DNA of 6,775 nucleotides from Bacteroidota bacterium (GTDB lineage: Bacteria > Bacteroidota > Bacteroidia > UKL13-3): the NCBI GenBank assembly GCA_947449515.1, contig CANFSD010000091.1, positions 1 through 6,775 of the forward strand, given 5' to 3'. Below, piece by piece: positions 1-6,493 of the stretch. The notes below the pieces were generated by a model that was given only the letters and a program-made list of their open reading frames with translations, was not told the DNA's origin and made no database searches. A program made the position numbers and the translations under genes. Numbering within the stretch: position 1 is the stretch's first letter; each line of letters opens with the position of its first letter.

Positions 1-1667
1 TTGTCAATGCTGCCATTGCTGTTATACCTGTTGAGTGTTTTCCATGCCAAAATAAATTTGCCCGTTTGTTGCATGGCAAGTGAAATGCCATAATTGGTAA
101 AGGTAGAATCTAAGAGCATGCCATTGCTTGCAAAGCCTTGATCTTGCATACCTGTTTGGTCAATTTTCAAAACTTGTAAAACATATTTTGGAGAGCTGGT
201 TCCAAATTGTGCTACAGCTGCAACTATTATCTTTTGGTCTTGGCCAAAGGCTAACCTGCAATAGGCGTATGATGGATTACCAGCAAATTTTACATCAAGA
301 ACGCCCTTGTTGCCAAAGCTAAAATCTTTTTGTCCATTGGGTAAAAATTTAGAAATAAATAAATAGTGTTGATTTAAAAAGCTGAGGCTACTGGCTACCA
401 TTAAACTGCCATTTGGAAGGGCAAGCGTTGCGCAAACTGTTCCTGTATATTTTTCAAATTTAACAGAATCAGACACCGCCGCTTTTACTTTTCCATTGCT
501 GCCAAAATAGTTGAGCAGGGCGCCATTGCTGTCAATTGCATGGAGCAATAAATCATAATTATTCAAATTATTTGTTCTACCTAAAAGGCGCAATTCAGCG
601 CCATTGGTCATACACATGCTATAAAAAGCATCGCCTGGGTTTTGCATGAAATTATAACTGGCATTGGTGCCAAAGCTTGAGTCTAAATTGCCATCTGCGG
701 TATGGCGGTATATTTTATTGTTATTGTATAAATAGGCATTGCCTTGGGCATCTATTAAAAATTTACTCACTTGGTAACCAATTGGTTTAACTCCAGCAAT
801 ACCAAAATTTGAATTGAGGCTTCCATTGCCATTCCATTGTACAAAAGCACAAGTGGTATTTCCAATGCTTGATGATGTTAGTGCGCAAAGGGTATTGTTA
901 TTTCCAAGACAAAGGTCAATCAGTAAATCATTGCCCGAACCTATTGATTGTTGGAGGCTTCCATTGCTGCCAAAAGCACTGTCTAATTGCCCATTGCCCA
1001 AAAATCTAATAAGTCCAACTTTTGTTTTAGAGCCTTGAAAATTTCCAGCTACAATTATTTTACCGTCGGGCTGAACCAATATTTTTTTAGCACTTTGGCT
1101 GCTCGCAAAACTACTGTTGATTTTGCCCGTTAAATTAAAGCTTGAATCTAGGTTACCATTGCTAAGAATGCGCAAAGTAAAAATGCTTTGGTCTATGAGG
1201 TTATTGCTAATAACAAGAAGTTTACCATCTGCTTGCATGGCCATGTCAACGGGGGTATCGTCTAAATAGCTTAAGATATAATTGCCTTGGCCGTTTGTGC
1301 CAAAAGAAGCATCTGCTTGGCCATTGGCCAGAAAACGATTGAGCACCAAAGTGTTTTTTGCATTGGCCCTGGTATAGCCTGCAATTACCAATTTCCCATC
1401 TGCTTGAATTATAGGATTTGTTGTTATTTTTATGCCTGTGATATCCATCAACAAAAAGCCATTGCCACCATAGCTGCTGTCTATTTTACCATTGGCAAGC
1501 CACTTGCTGGCAATAAAATAATCTTTGCCATTTATACTGGCCGAACCAAATGCATACAAGTTGTATTGGGCATCTTTTTGCAAGCTCATGGGTGTAAAAG
1601 CACAACCCGTGAAGGATTTGCCAATCACTTGTTTAAGCAACCCATTATTGCCAAAATTTGGGTCGAA
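1..1667 (-). repeat. Tandem delta-60 repeat array encoded in DNA, about 11 units
   Basis: On the plus strand the array appears as recurring CCATTG and TTGCCAAA words, spaced about 130-200 bases apart. The NG...D...FG..G blocks lie near 1650, 1475, 1305, 1145, 980, 815, 685, 510, 325, 125 and, cut by the edge, 10. CCATT reads as Asn-Gly on the coding strand. One 17-base string, TTCCATTGCTGCCAAAA, occurs identically at 491-507 and 959-975. Several units are degenerate: near 1145 the block reads DSSFNLTGK, near 685 DSSFGTNAS, near 510 LLNYFGSNG with the Asp lost, and near 125 DQGFASNGM. This is a protein-level repeat and not a separate element. Confidence 0.85.
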
Positions 1668-1739
1668 CCCATTTTGCGCGCTGCTAGAAATGGAAAGGAG
1701 CATTCCAATTACAAGAAAAAGTTGCTTTAATGGTCTCAT
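1..1739 (-). CDS. Secreted delta-60 repeat beta-propeller-like protein, N-terminal part (3' end outside window)
   Basis: The minus-strand frame is open from ATG at 1739-1737 to the window edge: 579 complete codons and no stop. Residues 1-21 (MRPLKQLFLVIGMLLSISSSA, cleavage before Gln22) form a typical Bacteroidota signal peptide. The rest is a tandem array of about eleven delta-60 repeats of roughly 50-65 residues. Each carries an NGxxDxxFGxNG block (NGKIDSSYGGNG at residues 83-94, NGQADASFGTNG, NGQLDSAFGSNG), followed by a QxDGKIxVAG-type strand (QADGKLVIAG, QPDGKIIVAG). Such repeats are known from exported proteins and are thought to form beta-propeller-like folds; the ligand is usually unknown. 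In this phylum such proteins often end in a type IX secretion sorting domain, but that part would lie beyond position 1. The gene follows the beta-helix gene on the same strand after 56 bases, so cotranscription is possible. G+C is visibly higher than in the central genes. A surface or extracellular location is likely; the function is unknown. Confidence 0.9.
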   Translation of the reverse strand, partial: MRPLKQLFLVIGMLLSISSSAQNGFDPNFGNNGLLKQVIGKSFTGCAFTPMSLQKDAQYNLYAFGSASINGKDYFIASKWLANGKIDSSYGGNGFLLMDITGIKITTNPIIQADGKLVIAGYTRANAKNTLVLNRFLANGQADASFGTNGQGNYILSYLDDTPVDMAMQADGKLLVISNNLIDQSIFTLRILSNGNLDSSFNLTGKINSSFASSQSAKKILVQPDGKIIVAGNFQGSKTKVGLIRFLGNGQLDSAFGSNGSLQQSIGSGNDLLIDLCLGNNNTLCALTSSSIGNTTCAFVQWNGNGSLNSNFGIAGVKPIGYQVSKFLIDAQGNAYLYNNNKIYRHTADGNLDSSFGTNASYNFMQNPGDAFYSMCMTNGAELRLLGRTNNLNNYDLLLHAIDSNGALLNYFGSNGKVKAAVSDSVKFEKYTGTVCATLALPNGSLMVASSLSFLNQHYLFISKFLPNGQKDFSFGNKGVLDVKFAGNPSYAYCRLAFGQDQKIIVAAVAQFGTSSPKYVLQVLKIDQTGMQDQGFASNGMLLDSTFTNYGISLAMQQTGKFILAWKTLNRYNSNGSID

Positions 1740-1795
1740 AATGATTTTGTTTGGTAGGGTGAAAATACTATTTTAATTTTATTTAAATGCAATGG
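1740..1795. other. Short AT-rich spacer between two minus-strand genes
   Basis: These 56 bases separate the TAG stop of the beta-helix gene (1796-1798) from the ATG of the delta-60 gene. There is no G+C-rich hairpin followed by a T run, so an intrinsic terminator is not supported. No full TAnnTTTG element is seen on the minus strand; the nearest is a poor TATTTTCA. The palindrome ATTTAAAT at 1781-1788 is probably chance in such AT-rich sequence. The absence of clear signals leaves readthrough from the upstream gene possible, but the contrast in base composition between the two genes argues that they need not share a history. Confidence 0.4.
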
Positions 1796-3907
1796 CTAAA
1801 AATTATTTAGTATGATTTGAGAATCAAGCCAGCCATTAGAACCCCTCACACTATTTAATGCAGTGCAGATTACACCTAAATTTTGTTGACCATTTTGTAT
1901 TGGTGACAATGCTCCATATGTGTTATAAACCATTGTATTTAGGAAATTAACATTTACTAATGACTTAAGGGGAGAATTTGAAGGGTCTAAATTGGCTTGA
2001 AATAAATTATAATAATCAGCTAAAAAAATATTGCTTTTGCTAATTTGAATATTTTCAAAATTACCTTCAAATGTTAATTTACTATTTGAGTTTTTTAGGC
2101 CGAAAAGGCTAAAATTGTAAGGGCCAGCGCTTCCTGATCTATCTGCATTATTTGTATATAAATCCACATTGCTAAAGTAAAGATTTACATTTGGCCCCAT
2201 TTCAATCTGACCAATATTTAATGTATTATCCAAATTGCCATCAAAGTAAATTCTTGCTCTTGGATTGCTTGTGTCGGTGCCATAACTAGTTATTAAAATA
2301 TCACAGTTTTCTACGGTGATTTTTTCTAAGTTTTTAATTGCAGCTCCAGTTGCATAATTTCCCTCCTCAACAGCTGGTGCCCCTTTAATATAAATGGTTT
2401 TAACGGGGTTTATAGTTGATTGATCTTGGATTCTTAACAAAGCAGCATCAAAAGTTTTCAGAGGGTCGTTAATGTTAAAACCATAATTATCATCATTTCC
2501 ATCTGCACCTGGATCAATATAAATTGAACCAAGATTTTTGCCTTCTAGACACTCATCTGAGAATGTAATATCAGCATTATATATTCTGTTTATAAAAAGC
2601 GTGTTTGAGAAATTGATCGACCTATTGCTTGCATTAGAATTTACAAAAAGAATATTTAAGTAGTTATTATCGATGGCTTTGACTTGTTCAAAACCATTGA
2701 TATTTACCTGTGAGTTTTTCCCAAAATAAAAGCTATAGTTTTGATTTGCTGCAAAAATTTCATTCGCAATGAATTGAGGAAATCCAATGCCAATAACCAC
2801 CCCATAAAAAATGTTATTTTCTAAATAATGTGATGAGGCGCTAATTGTTGAATTATAACAACCTATACCAATTGAACTATTTTCAGTTACATTTGAAATT
2901 AGTCCAATTGCTGAGGTGTTTAAAGTGTAAATACCGGTTGTAGCATTTTTCACGGTTTCATTTAGACCCCAATAGTCGTATGTAAATTGCTCATTATTAT
3001 AAATAAAGTTTGGTAATTCATTTGATTCTATTGATTCATTTAAACATGTTAAATAGGAATTTGAAACCATTGCTGAGTTGCAATCAAGTATAAGTGCTCC
3101 AAACCATTTGGATATTGTAAAACAGTTTTCAATGGAACCGCCCCAACAGGTATTAAGCATAAATCCAGAATTACAATTAAATACCCCAATATTTCTTATT
3201 GTCGAGTTTCCCGCATTAGCAAGTCTAATTCCACCATATGCAAAATTTACACCTCCATCAATTGTTAGGTTCTCAATATTAATACCCATTCGATAGATAT
3301 ATTTATTGTAAAATAAAGGGTCGGTATCAGAGCCTCCTTTTAAAAGAGCATCATTATAAGCAAGTAGGTTGGTGGTATTATTCTCCCAAGTTGCAGATGA
3401 AATTACCCAATTGTTAGTGTTTTCGAAATTGGCTTTTATTACTGAGCCTCCCGCGCTGGGATTAACAGAATATTCGAAATGGTATCTATTGTTAGTGCCC
3501 AAAATTCTACAATTTTGACCTACCAATAATGTTTGTGAAATTAAAAATACACCCTTTGGAATAAATACCGTACCTCCACCAAATTCACTTTCTAAAAGTG
3601 GATTTGAATCATCACTTTTGCTAATAAAATTTAATGCATTTTGAATTGCTGAATAGTCATCATTTATTCCATTACCTATAGCTCCAAACCATTGAACATT
3701 TACTACGCCATTATCGAAAATTCTTTTAAATCTATTGCCATATATATTTGTTAAAATAGTACCCGTATTATCTGCAGAGATGCTATCTAATGGATCGTAA
3801 TACCAATTACCCTCTTGGTTGATGTCATTTGTAAAATAAATTTGTCCGGAAACACCTGCAATTGATCCGTTTCGGATTGATGTAATGTCTGTAATTTTGA
3901 TGTCCAT
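1796..3907 (-). CDS. Pectate_lyase_3-type right-handed parallel beta-helix protein, two-domain, tailspike-like
   Basis: The product has 703 residues. Residues 1-65 are a small beta-rich module with the pattern WYYDP...SADNTGT...G.RFKRIF. This matches the N-terminal lead-in often seen before Pectate_lyase_3 domains in Bacteroidota and phage tailspike-like proteins. Residues 70-125 carry the hallmark start of the beta-helix, VNVQWFGAIGNGINDD followed by AIQNAL and GGGTVFIPKGVFLIS. About residues 130-450 are Asn/Ser/Ile-rich coils with asparagine ladders. Residue 459 onward (GSIYIDPGADGNDD...DPLKTFDAAL) looks like the start of a second pectin-lyase-like helix running to about 660. The fold suggests polysaccharide binding or cleavage, but no catalytic residues can be assigned from sequence alone. 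No signal peptide or membrane helix is seen, which is odd for a carbohydrate-active protein. The start is secure because the next in-frame Met is at residue 207. The gene is divergent from the two-component operon. Family call confident, role unknown. Confidence 0.8.
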   Translation of the reverse strand: MDIKITDITSIRNGSIAGVSGQIYFTNDINQEGNWYYDPLDSISADNTGTILTNIYGNRFKRIFDNGVVNVQWFGAIGNGINDDYSAIQNALNFISKSDDSNPLLESEFGGGTVFIPKGVFLISQTLLVGQNCRILGTNNRYHFEYSVNPSAGGSVIKANFENTNNWVISSATWENNTTNLLAYNDALLKGGSDTDPLFYNKYIYRMGINIENLTIDGGVNFAYGGIRLANAGNSTIRNIGVFNCNSGFMLNTCWGGSIENCFTISKWFGALILDCNSAMVSNSYLTCLNESIESNELPNFIYNNEQFTYDYWGLNETVKNATTGIYTLNTSAIGLISNVTENSSIGIGCYNSTISASSHYLENNIFYGVVIGIGFPQFIANEIFAANQNYSFYFGKNSQVNINGFEQVKAIDNNYLNILFVNSNASNRSINFSNTLFINRIYNADITFSDECLEGKNLGSIYIDPGADGNDDNYGFNINDPLKTFDAALLRIQDQSTINPVKTIYIKGAPAVEEGNYATGAAIKNLEKITVENCDILITSYGTDTSNPRARIYFDGNLDNTLNIGQIEMGPNVNLYFSNVDLYTNNADRSGSAGPYNFSLFGLKNSNSKLTFEGNFENIQISKSNIFLADYYNLFQANLDPSNSPLKSLVNVNFLNTMVYNTYGALSPIQNGQQNLGVICTALNSVRGSNGWLDSQIILNNF

Positions 3908-3921
3908 AAAATTTTTTTTAT

Positions 3922-3929
3922 CAAAGGTA
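3922..3929 (-). promoter_or_regulatory. Candidate -7 element (TAnnTTTG type) for the beta-helix gene
   Basis: The minus strand reads TACCTTTG from 3929 to 3922, a full match to the Bacteroidota -7 consensus TAnnTTTG. It lies 14 bases before the ATG, which would leave a very short leader. No TTG is seen at the usual -33 distance. A chance match is plausible in this composition. Confidence 0.25.
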
Positions 3930-4013
3930 ATGGGCTTTCAATTATTAATTTTATTGAAAAAAAATGATGGGTTTTTAACTTTCTGGTTTGTAGGTCGATG
4001 AAAAAAAACTCTA

Positions 4014-4028
4014 ATACTATTTTAGTAT
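4014..4028. promoter_or_regulatory. Perfect 6-bp inverted repeat, candidate operator
   Basis: ATACTA at 4014-4019 and TAGTAT at 4023-4028 are exact inverted copies around a TTT spacer. The right arm ends on the first base of a TAATTTTG promoter-like element. Its place in the shared divergent region, next to a NarL/LuxR-type regulator operon, makes it a reasonable operator candidate, since such regulators bind short inverted repeats as dimers. Binding is inferred only. Confidence 0.3.
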
Positions 4029-4035
4029 AATTTTG
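4028..4035 (+). promoter_or_regulatory. Candidate -7 element (TAnnTTTG type) for the four-gene operon
   Basis: TAATTTTG matches the Bacteroidota -7 consensus TAnnTTTG at every fixed position. It would give a leader of roughly 110 bases before the ATG at 4153. No good TTG -33 element is seen at the expected spacing. A weaker alternative is TTG at 4070-4072, then 18 bases, then TATTTTTA at 4091-4098, which lacks the final G. The choice between them is open. Confidence 0.3.
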
Positions 4036-4152
4036 TAGTTTATTATTATTAATTTTTGAATAGTCTAAATTGTAATTTTAAAAAAAACCATATTTTTATC
4101 GCTTAACAAGTCTATTTTTTTTATTTAATTTTATTATTTTCTGAAAATTTAT

Positions 4153-4455
4153 ATGAATAAAAATCAATTTATTTCAATTGAGGAAGCCACTCTTTTAACA
4201 TGCAATTTTAGAAATGGTCAAGGCCAAAATTCAACAACTGCTGAAATGTTTGATAATAATTTAATTCTTGATATTATCAATCAACCGTTTTGTGTTTCTG
4301 TTAGAATTTATTTAGGAAAAGATTCAAATAATGATACTTGTTTGATACTTGTTGGAGTAGATATTTCTGGTAATGATTTAATTAACGGATTAATTTTAGA
4401 ACATGGTGTTCGATGCCCTACTATTTGTAGTCAAGCAAATCAATTAAATTCATAA
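4153..4455 (+). CDS. Small cysteine-containing protein of unknown function, first gene of the signalling operon
   Basis: The product has 100 residues, no signal peptide and no membrane helix, so a cytoplasmic location is expected. The N-terminal part (residues 7-20, ISIEEATLLTCNFR) looks helical. The centre alternates beta-like strands, VSVRIYLGKD (48-57) and CLILVGVDISGNDLI (63-77). The tail has a C-P-T-I-C pair (Cys88 and Cys92) followed by an Asn-rich end. Other cysteines are at 17, 47 and 63. From memory, small Bacteroidota proteins share a layout of R(I/V)Y..., a (V/A)GV(D/N)..G.D strand and a terminal CPxxC-like element, but I know no function for them. Cys88/Cys92 could bind metal or form a disulfide; neither is shown. 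The stop is 1 base before the ATG of the membrane protein gene, which ties it to the signalling operon. It may be a modulator, signal carrier or target of the system. The coding call is strong; the role is unknown. Confidence 0.75.
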   Translation: MNKNQFISIEEATLLTCNFRNGQGQNSTTAEMFDNNLILDIINQPFCVSVRIYLGKDSNNDTCLILVGVDISGNDLINGLILEHGVRCPTICSQANQLNS

Positions 4456-4456
4456 C

Positions 4457-5080
4457 ATGAATTTAATTGTAGAATTAGCAACAATATTTTCTATCCTAAT
4501 TCAGTTAGGAGTTGTTTTTACTTCAAAAGATAGAAATAGGCATGGTTTTAAAGCCATTTCCTTTTATGTTTTCTTTTGTGCAATTAACGAATTGAGTAAT
4601 TTTATTGCTTTGTATTTGAAGCTTAACTCACCAATTTTAGATAATTTTTTCTGTATTGCTGAGGTTATAATTCTTGGAAATATTTTCATTCATTGGATTG
4701 GTGTAAGTAAATCAACACGCTTTATGAAAGTATTTTTATTAATTTTTGCTGGATTGGCCTTGTTTTATCAGATATATTTTGGAATTGAATTGTCTTTTTC
4801 GGAATTAAGAATTTCTTATTCAATGGTCCTACTTTTTCTAGTAATTCTTTATTTGAATAAAAATAGCTTGTTGTTGGATAGCTCAACTTTAACCCAAACT
4901 ATTTTTACCTTTAGTGTGGTTTTTTATTTTCTTTCAAATTCAATCATTTTTAGTTTTGAAAAGTTTTTATTAGCCGAGTCAAATAAGAGTTTTTGGGTTT
5001 ACTATACAGTCATTCACACCAGTGTTAATGTGACTTATAATTTATTAATTTCCTTGTCATTATTGAAATGGAAGAAATAG
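4457..5080 (+). CDS. Seven-helix integral membrane protein, putative sensor partner of the histidine kinase
   Basis: The product has 207 residues and is almost entirely hydrophobic. Likely membrane segments are at about 3-22, 33-54, 62-82, 90-109, 119-137, 147-169 and 178-203. Positive charges cluster in the first loop (SKDRNRHGFK), the third loop (SKSTRFMK) and the C-terminal KWKK. By the positive-inside rule this gives an outside N-terminus and a cytoplasmic C-terminus, consistent with seven helices. Loops are short, so there is no extracytoplasmic sensing domain; a signal would have to be sensed within or at the membrane. I do not recognise a named family. The last 13 bases overlap the start of the kinase gene in another frame, which suggests translational coupling and a roughly fixed ratio of the two proteins. 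The natural inference is a detached sensory module for the kinase. A transporter or structural role cannot be excluded. Confidence 0.8.
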   Translation: MNLIVELATIFSILIQLGVVFTSKDRNRHGFKAISFYVFFCAINELSNFIALYLKLNSPILDNFFCIAEVIILGNIFIHWIGVSKSTRFMKVFLLIFAGLALFYQIYFGIELSFSELRISYSMVLLFLVILYLNKNSLLLDSSTLTQTIFTFSVVFYFLSNSIIFSFEKFLLAESNKSFWVYYTVIHTSVNVTYNLLISLSLLKWKK

Positions 5081-5829
5081 TATTAAAAGGAATTGTTGCC
5101 GCTACAATATTTATTTTTGTAGCAATTTTCATAATAATACTTGTAACATATAAGTTCTATTGGAGTAAAGTAGAGCAAAATATTTTACATGTGCACTCCA
5201 TTTTAAAATCCCAGGAAGATGAAAGGAGAAGAATTGCAATTGATATACATGATAGTCTTGGAGGTATTCTTAGTGTTATAAAAATTAAAATTGATTTGTT
5301 GATGAATTTATCATTTGAAAATCAGGATTTTTATAAAGACAATTTAAAGGAGTCTCATTCATTACTTTTATTAGCAATTCAAGAAGCTCGGAATGCCTCA
5401 AATGCATTGACTCCTGAAGCCATTAAAAATTTTGGTTTAAAAGGTGCGATTAATGACTTAGTGAGAGATTATTCAAAATTTTTTGAAGTGGATTTAATCA
5501 ATGGTCTTTCTGATATTTCAAATAAAAACGTTCAAATAAATATTTATAGAATGCTTCAGGAACTTTTCAATAATTCCATGAAATATTCTAGAGCCACGAA
5601 AATTCAATTAGAAGTTGTTCAAAATTCTAGTTTAATTAAAATTAAATATAGTGATAATGGAGTTGGATTTAATTTTAATCATGCAAGAAAAATTTCAAAG
5701 GGTAGCGGTTTGTCAAATCTTAAATACAGGGTTGATTTTTTATTGGGTAAAATGCATTTTGAAAATAAAAATGGTTCGACATTTTTTTTTCATTTTGATT
5801 TAAATAAGTGTTTGATTTATGAAAATTAA
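5068..5829 (+). CDS. Membrane-anchored sensor histidine kinase, HisKA_3 (NarX/DegS/DesK-like) class
   Basis: The product has 253 residues and would autophosphorylate on histidine and pass the phosphate to the regulator encoded next. One membrane helix lies at about 8-28, followed by a short linker that is probably coiled coil. The dimerisation domain has the H-box EDERRRIAIDIHDSLGG, with phosphoacceptor His61 and the HD pair typical of HisKA_3 kinases. The ATPase domain shows an N-box YRMLQELFNNSMKYSRA (160-176), the G1 motif DNGVGF (196-201) and a G2-like GSGLSNLKYRV (212-222), so the active site looks intact. It is short for a sensor kinase because there is no periplasmic, PAS, GAF or TPR sensor region. 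This points to sensing through the preceding seven-helix protein, as in intramembrane-sensing systems, although that is inference. The ATG at 5068 lies inside the previous gene; upstream there is no Shine-Dalgarno sequence. The family call is secure; the stimulus is unknown. Confidence 0.93.
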   Translation: MEEIVLKGIVAATIFIFVAIFIIILVTYKFYWSKVEQNILHVHSILKSQEDERRRIAIDIHDSLGGILSVIKIKIDLLMNLSFENQDFYKDNLKESHSLLLLAIQEARNASNALTPEAIKNFGLKGAINDLVRDYSKFFEVDLINGLSDISNKNVQINIYRMLQELFNNSMKYSRATKIQLEVVQNSSLIKIKYSDNGVGFNFNHARKISKGSGLSNLKYRVDFLLGKMHFENKNGSTFFFHFDLNKCLIYEN

Positions 5830-6493
5830 AATTGCAATCATTGATGACCATTTTGCTGTTCGCGATGGATATAAATCGGTTTTAAATACATTTGATTTTG
5901 TTGCTCAAATTGATACATTTTCGAATTCTTCTGAATTTTTCAAAATAAATAAAATTCAATTTTATGATTTAGTTCTTTTAGATGTTGAGTTGAAAGGTGA
6001 AAATGGAATTTTAATTTGTGAAAAAATAAAAATGTTTAACAACCTTGTTAAGGTTGTTGTGTTGAGCTCCTTTCATAGTGCTGAATATATTATTTCGAGT
6101 TATGAAAATCAAGTGGATGGTTATTTATTTAAAGATACTGATTATAAAAATTTTAAACAAAAAATTGAACAAATTATGGTTTATTCAATTCCTGCATTTG
6201 AGGAGGAAGCACAGAATATTATTTTTGAATATTTAAATAGAAAAAATGGAGTTAAGAAGGAACAGTCTAAATTAACTGAAACAGAACTTGAAATTGTAAA
6301 ATTAATTTGTGCGGGTAAGAGTGTTAAAGAAATAGCCCTGATATCAGACAGAAGTGAAGCTACAATAAGTACCCACAAACAAAATATAATGCGAAAATTG
6401 GATTTGCACAAATCAATTGATCTTTATAGATGGGCTGAAAAAAGTGGTGTTTACATACCTGAATTTTATATTTCACGGTCGTATAAAAATTAA
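5819..6493 (+). CDS. NarL/FixJ-family response regulator with LuxR-type DNA-binding domain
   Basis: The product has 224 residues. The receiver domain (about 1-120) keeps the acidic pair Asp9 and Asp10, the phosphoacceptor Asp55 (LVLLDVELKG), Ser83 in VVVLSS and Lys105 in GYLFKD, so it should accept phosphate from the upstream kinase. The linker carries charged residues, and a LuxR-type helix-turn-helix spans about 151-208, beginning LTETELEIVKLICAGKSVKE and including ATISTHKQNIMRKLDL as the recognition region. Length and domain order are normal for the family. The first 11 bases overlap the kinase gene in another frame, so the two are probably translationally coupled. Cytoplasmic transcription factor; likely targets are its own operon and the divergent beta-helix gene, based only on position. 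A perfect 9-bp hairpin lies inside the coding region at 6038-6058. Confidence 0.95.
   Translation: MKIKIAIIDDHFAVRDGYKSVLNTFDFVAQIDTFSNSSEFFKINKIQFYDLVLLDVELKGENGILICEKIKMFNNLVKVVVLSSFHSAEYIISSYENQVDGYLFKDTDYKNFKQKIEQIMVYSIPAFEEEAQNIIFEYLNRKNGVKKEQSKLTETELEIVKLICAGKSVKEIALISDRSEATISTHKQNIMRKLDLHKSIDLYRWAEKSGVYIPEFYISRSYKN
6038..6058 (+). repeat. Perfect 9-bp inverted repeat inside the regulator gene
   Basis: AACAACCTT at 6038-6046 and AAGGTTGTT at 6050-6058 pair exactly around a GTT loop. The RNA could add one more U-G pair at 6037/6059. It encodes part of the receiver domain (Asn-Asn-Leu-Val-Lys-Val-Val) and is not followed by a T run, so it is not a terminator. It may be chance or may affect mRNA folding. 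Confidence 0.5.

Larger units (their letters stand above)
3908..4152. promoter_or_regulatory. Divergent intergenic region between the beta-helix gene and the two-component operon
   Basis: This 245-base stretch is strongly AT-rich with several A and T tracts and no credible gene. It must hold the promoters for the beta-helix gene (leftward) and the four-gene operon (rightward). Possible elements inside are a perfect inverted repeat at 4014-4028, a TAATTTTG match on the plus strand at 4028-4035 and a TACCTTTG match on the minus strand at 3929-3922. Neither start codon has a Shine-Dalgarno sequence upstream; both are preceded by A/T-rich bases, as is usual in Bacteroidota. The promoter role follows from gene orientation; the exact elements are uncertain. 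Confidence 0.65.
4153..6493 (+). other. Four-gene operon: small Cys protein, 7-helix membrane protein, kinase, regulator
   Basis: All four genes run on the plus strand with spacings of +1, -13 and -11 bases, leaving no room for internal promoters or terminators between them. They share the same very low G+C and AT-ending codons. Expression as one transcript from the 3908-4152 region is therefore expected. The arrangement reads as a complete signalling cassette with membrane input, phosphotransfer and DNA-binding output. Confidence 0.8.

Noticed and set aside
1..1667. Regularly spaced CCATTG and TTGCCAAA words resembling a CRISPR-like or DNA repeat array
   Set aside because: Spacing varies by tens of bases, the copies differ, and the words encode the NGxxDxxFGxNG signature in one open frame, so they are protein repeats.
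128..1776. Plus-strand open frames at 128-322, 814-1038, 1287-1730 and 1525-1776
   Set aside because: They lie opposite the delta-60 gene, whose minus-strand frame is open for 579 codons with clear repeats and a signal peptide. Their translations show no domain and reflect the repeat words read backwards.
1781..1788. ATTTAAAT palindrome as an operator before the delta-60 gene
   Set aside because: Eight A/T-only bases in an AT-rich spacer are expected by chance and no partner site or promoter element lies at a suitable distance.
3078..3296. Plus-strand open frame of 72 codons
   Set aside because: It is antisense to the beta-helix gene, which has consistent family motifs, and shows no recognisable motif or start context.
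3908..4152. Possible small RNA or riboswitch in the long intergenic region
   Set aside because: Apart from a 6-bp inverted repeat and A/T tracts, no stable multi-stem structure or known aptamer core was visible.
6038..6058. Hairpin considered as an intrinsic terminator
   Set aside because: It is in the middle of an intact receiver domain and no T run follows the stem.
6181..6411. Minus-strand open frame of 76 codons
   Set aside because: It lies opposite the DNA-binding domain of the response regulator, whose motifs are intact.
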